DNA of 6,445 bases, from the NCBI GenBank assembly GCA_025350885.1, contig JANXXA010000203.1, positions 1 through 6,445 on the forward strand, read 5' to 3'. Both the position numbers and the translations under genes were made by a program. This DNA comes from Phenylobacterium sp. Lineage in GTDB: Bacteria; Pseudomonadota; Alphaproteobacteria; Caulobacterales; Caulobacteraceae. A model generated the notes under the pieces. That model had not been told where the DNA came from, searched no databases, and was given only the letters and a program-made list of their open reading frames with translations. Each line of letters opens with the position of its first letter. Position 1 is the stretch's first letter. Positions 6,362 through 6,445 of the stretch are shown here, piece by piece.

Positions 6362-6445
6362 TCAAGTCAGCGCGGCGCGAACCTTCTCGGCGATGGCCTT
6401 GAACGCGGCGGGGTCGGCGCCGGCGATGTCGGCGAGGACCTTGCG
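6362..6445 (-). CDS. rplT: Large ribosomal subunit protein bL20, C-terminal end
   Basis: Only the last 27 codons and the TGA stop (6362-6364) are inside the window; the gene continues beyond the right edge. The visible residues, RKVLADIAGADPAAFKAIAE then KVRAALT, match the C-terminal helix of bL20, which reads DRKVLADIA followed by P-x-A-F in alphaproteobacteria. bL20 binds 23S rRNA and is needed early in 50S assembly. Its position upstream of pheS fits the common infC-rpmI-rplT-pheS-pheT order of bacteria. An intrinsic terminator follows. The call rests on a short fragment plus this gene order. Confidence 0.88.
   Translation of the reverse strand, partial: RKVLADIAGADPAAFKAIAEKVRAALT

Noticed and set aside
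5155..6402. Long open frame (415 codons) on the + strand opposite pheS.
   Set aside because: It is antisense to a complete, strongly conserved pheS. Its composition (Arg, Gly, His, Gln and Val rich) is typical of the mirror of GC-rich coding sequence, and no domain is recognisable.

Overview
This is a GC-rich stretch (roughly two-thirds G+C, strong G/C bias at third codon positions) that looks like an alphaproteobacterial chromosome, most likely Caulobacterales (Caulobacter/Phenylobacterium type). That placement rests on protein style, such as the 370-residue PheS with GCGIDRL in motif 3, the Hsp33 sequence and frequent absence of Shine-Dalgarno sequences. It is inference, not a search result.

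Layout. The left end (1-747) is on the + strand. It holds the C-terminal end of a Cys/Met-metabolism PLP enzyme, then a small exported protein resembling surface-adhesin E. From 762 to the right end every gene is on the - strand, so these two groups converge with a gap of only 14 bases. Reading in the transcribed direction (right to left), the minus strand carries: the end of rplT (ribosomal protein bL20) and its strong intrinsic terminator; a structured 145-base gap; pheS; a 133-aa ASCH-domain protein; pheT; a UPF0114-family membrane protein; and hslO (Hsp33). There is no gene-free stretch over 300 bases.

How it works together. PheS and PheT form the (alpha-beta)2 phenylalanyl-tRNA synthetase. 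Between them lies a PUA-like ASCH gene. Its start overlaps the pheS stop by one base (TGATG), and its stop overlaps the pheT start by four bases (ATGA). The three are therefore almost certainly one translationally coupled unit. The UPF0114 gene (41 bases after pheT) and hslO (58 bases further) have no visible terminator before them and may be read from the same transcript.

The most interesting points are the ASCH insertion in the synthetase operon and the rplT-pheS gap. The gap has three inverted repeats, one of them a terminator, and a short ORF with Phe codons at 3, 7 and 15. That is a possible but unproven attenuator. The rest is ordinary housekeeping DNA, and I see no mobile element, CRISPR, tRNA or obvious new defence-type system.
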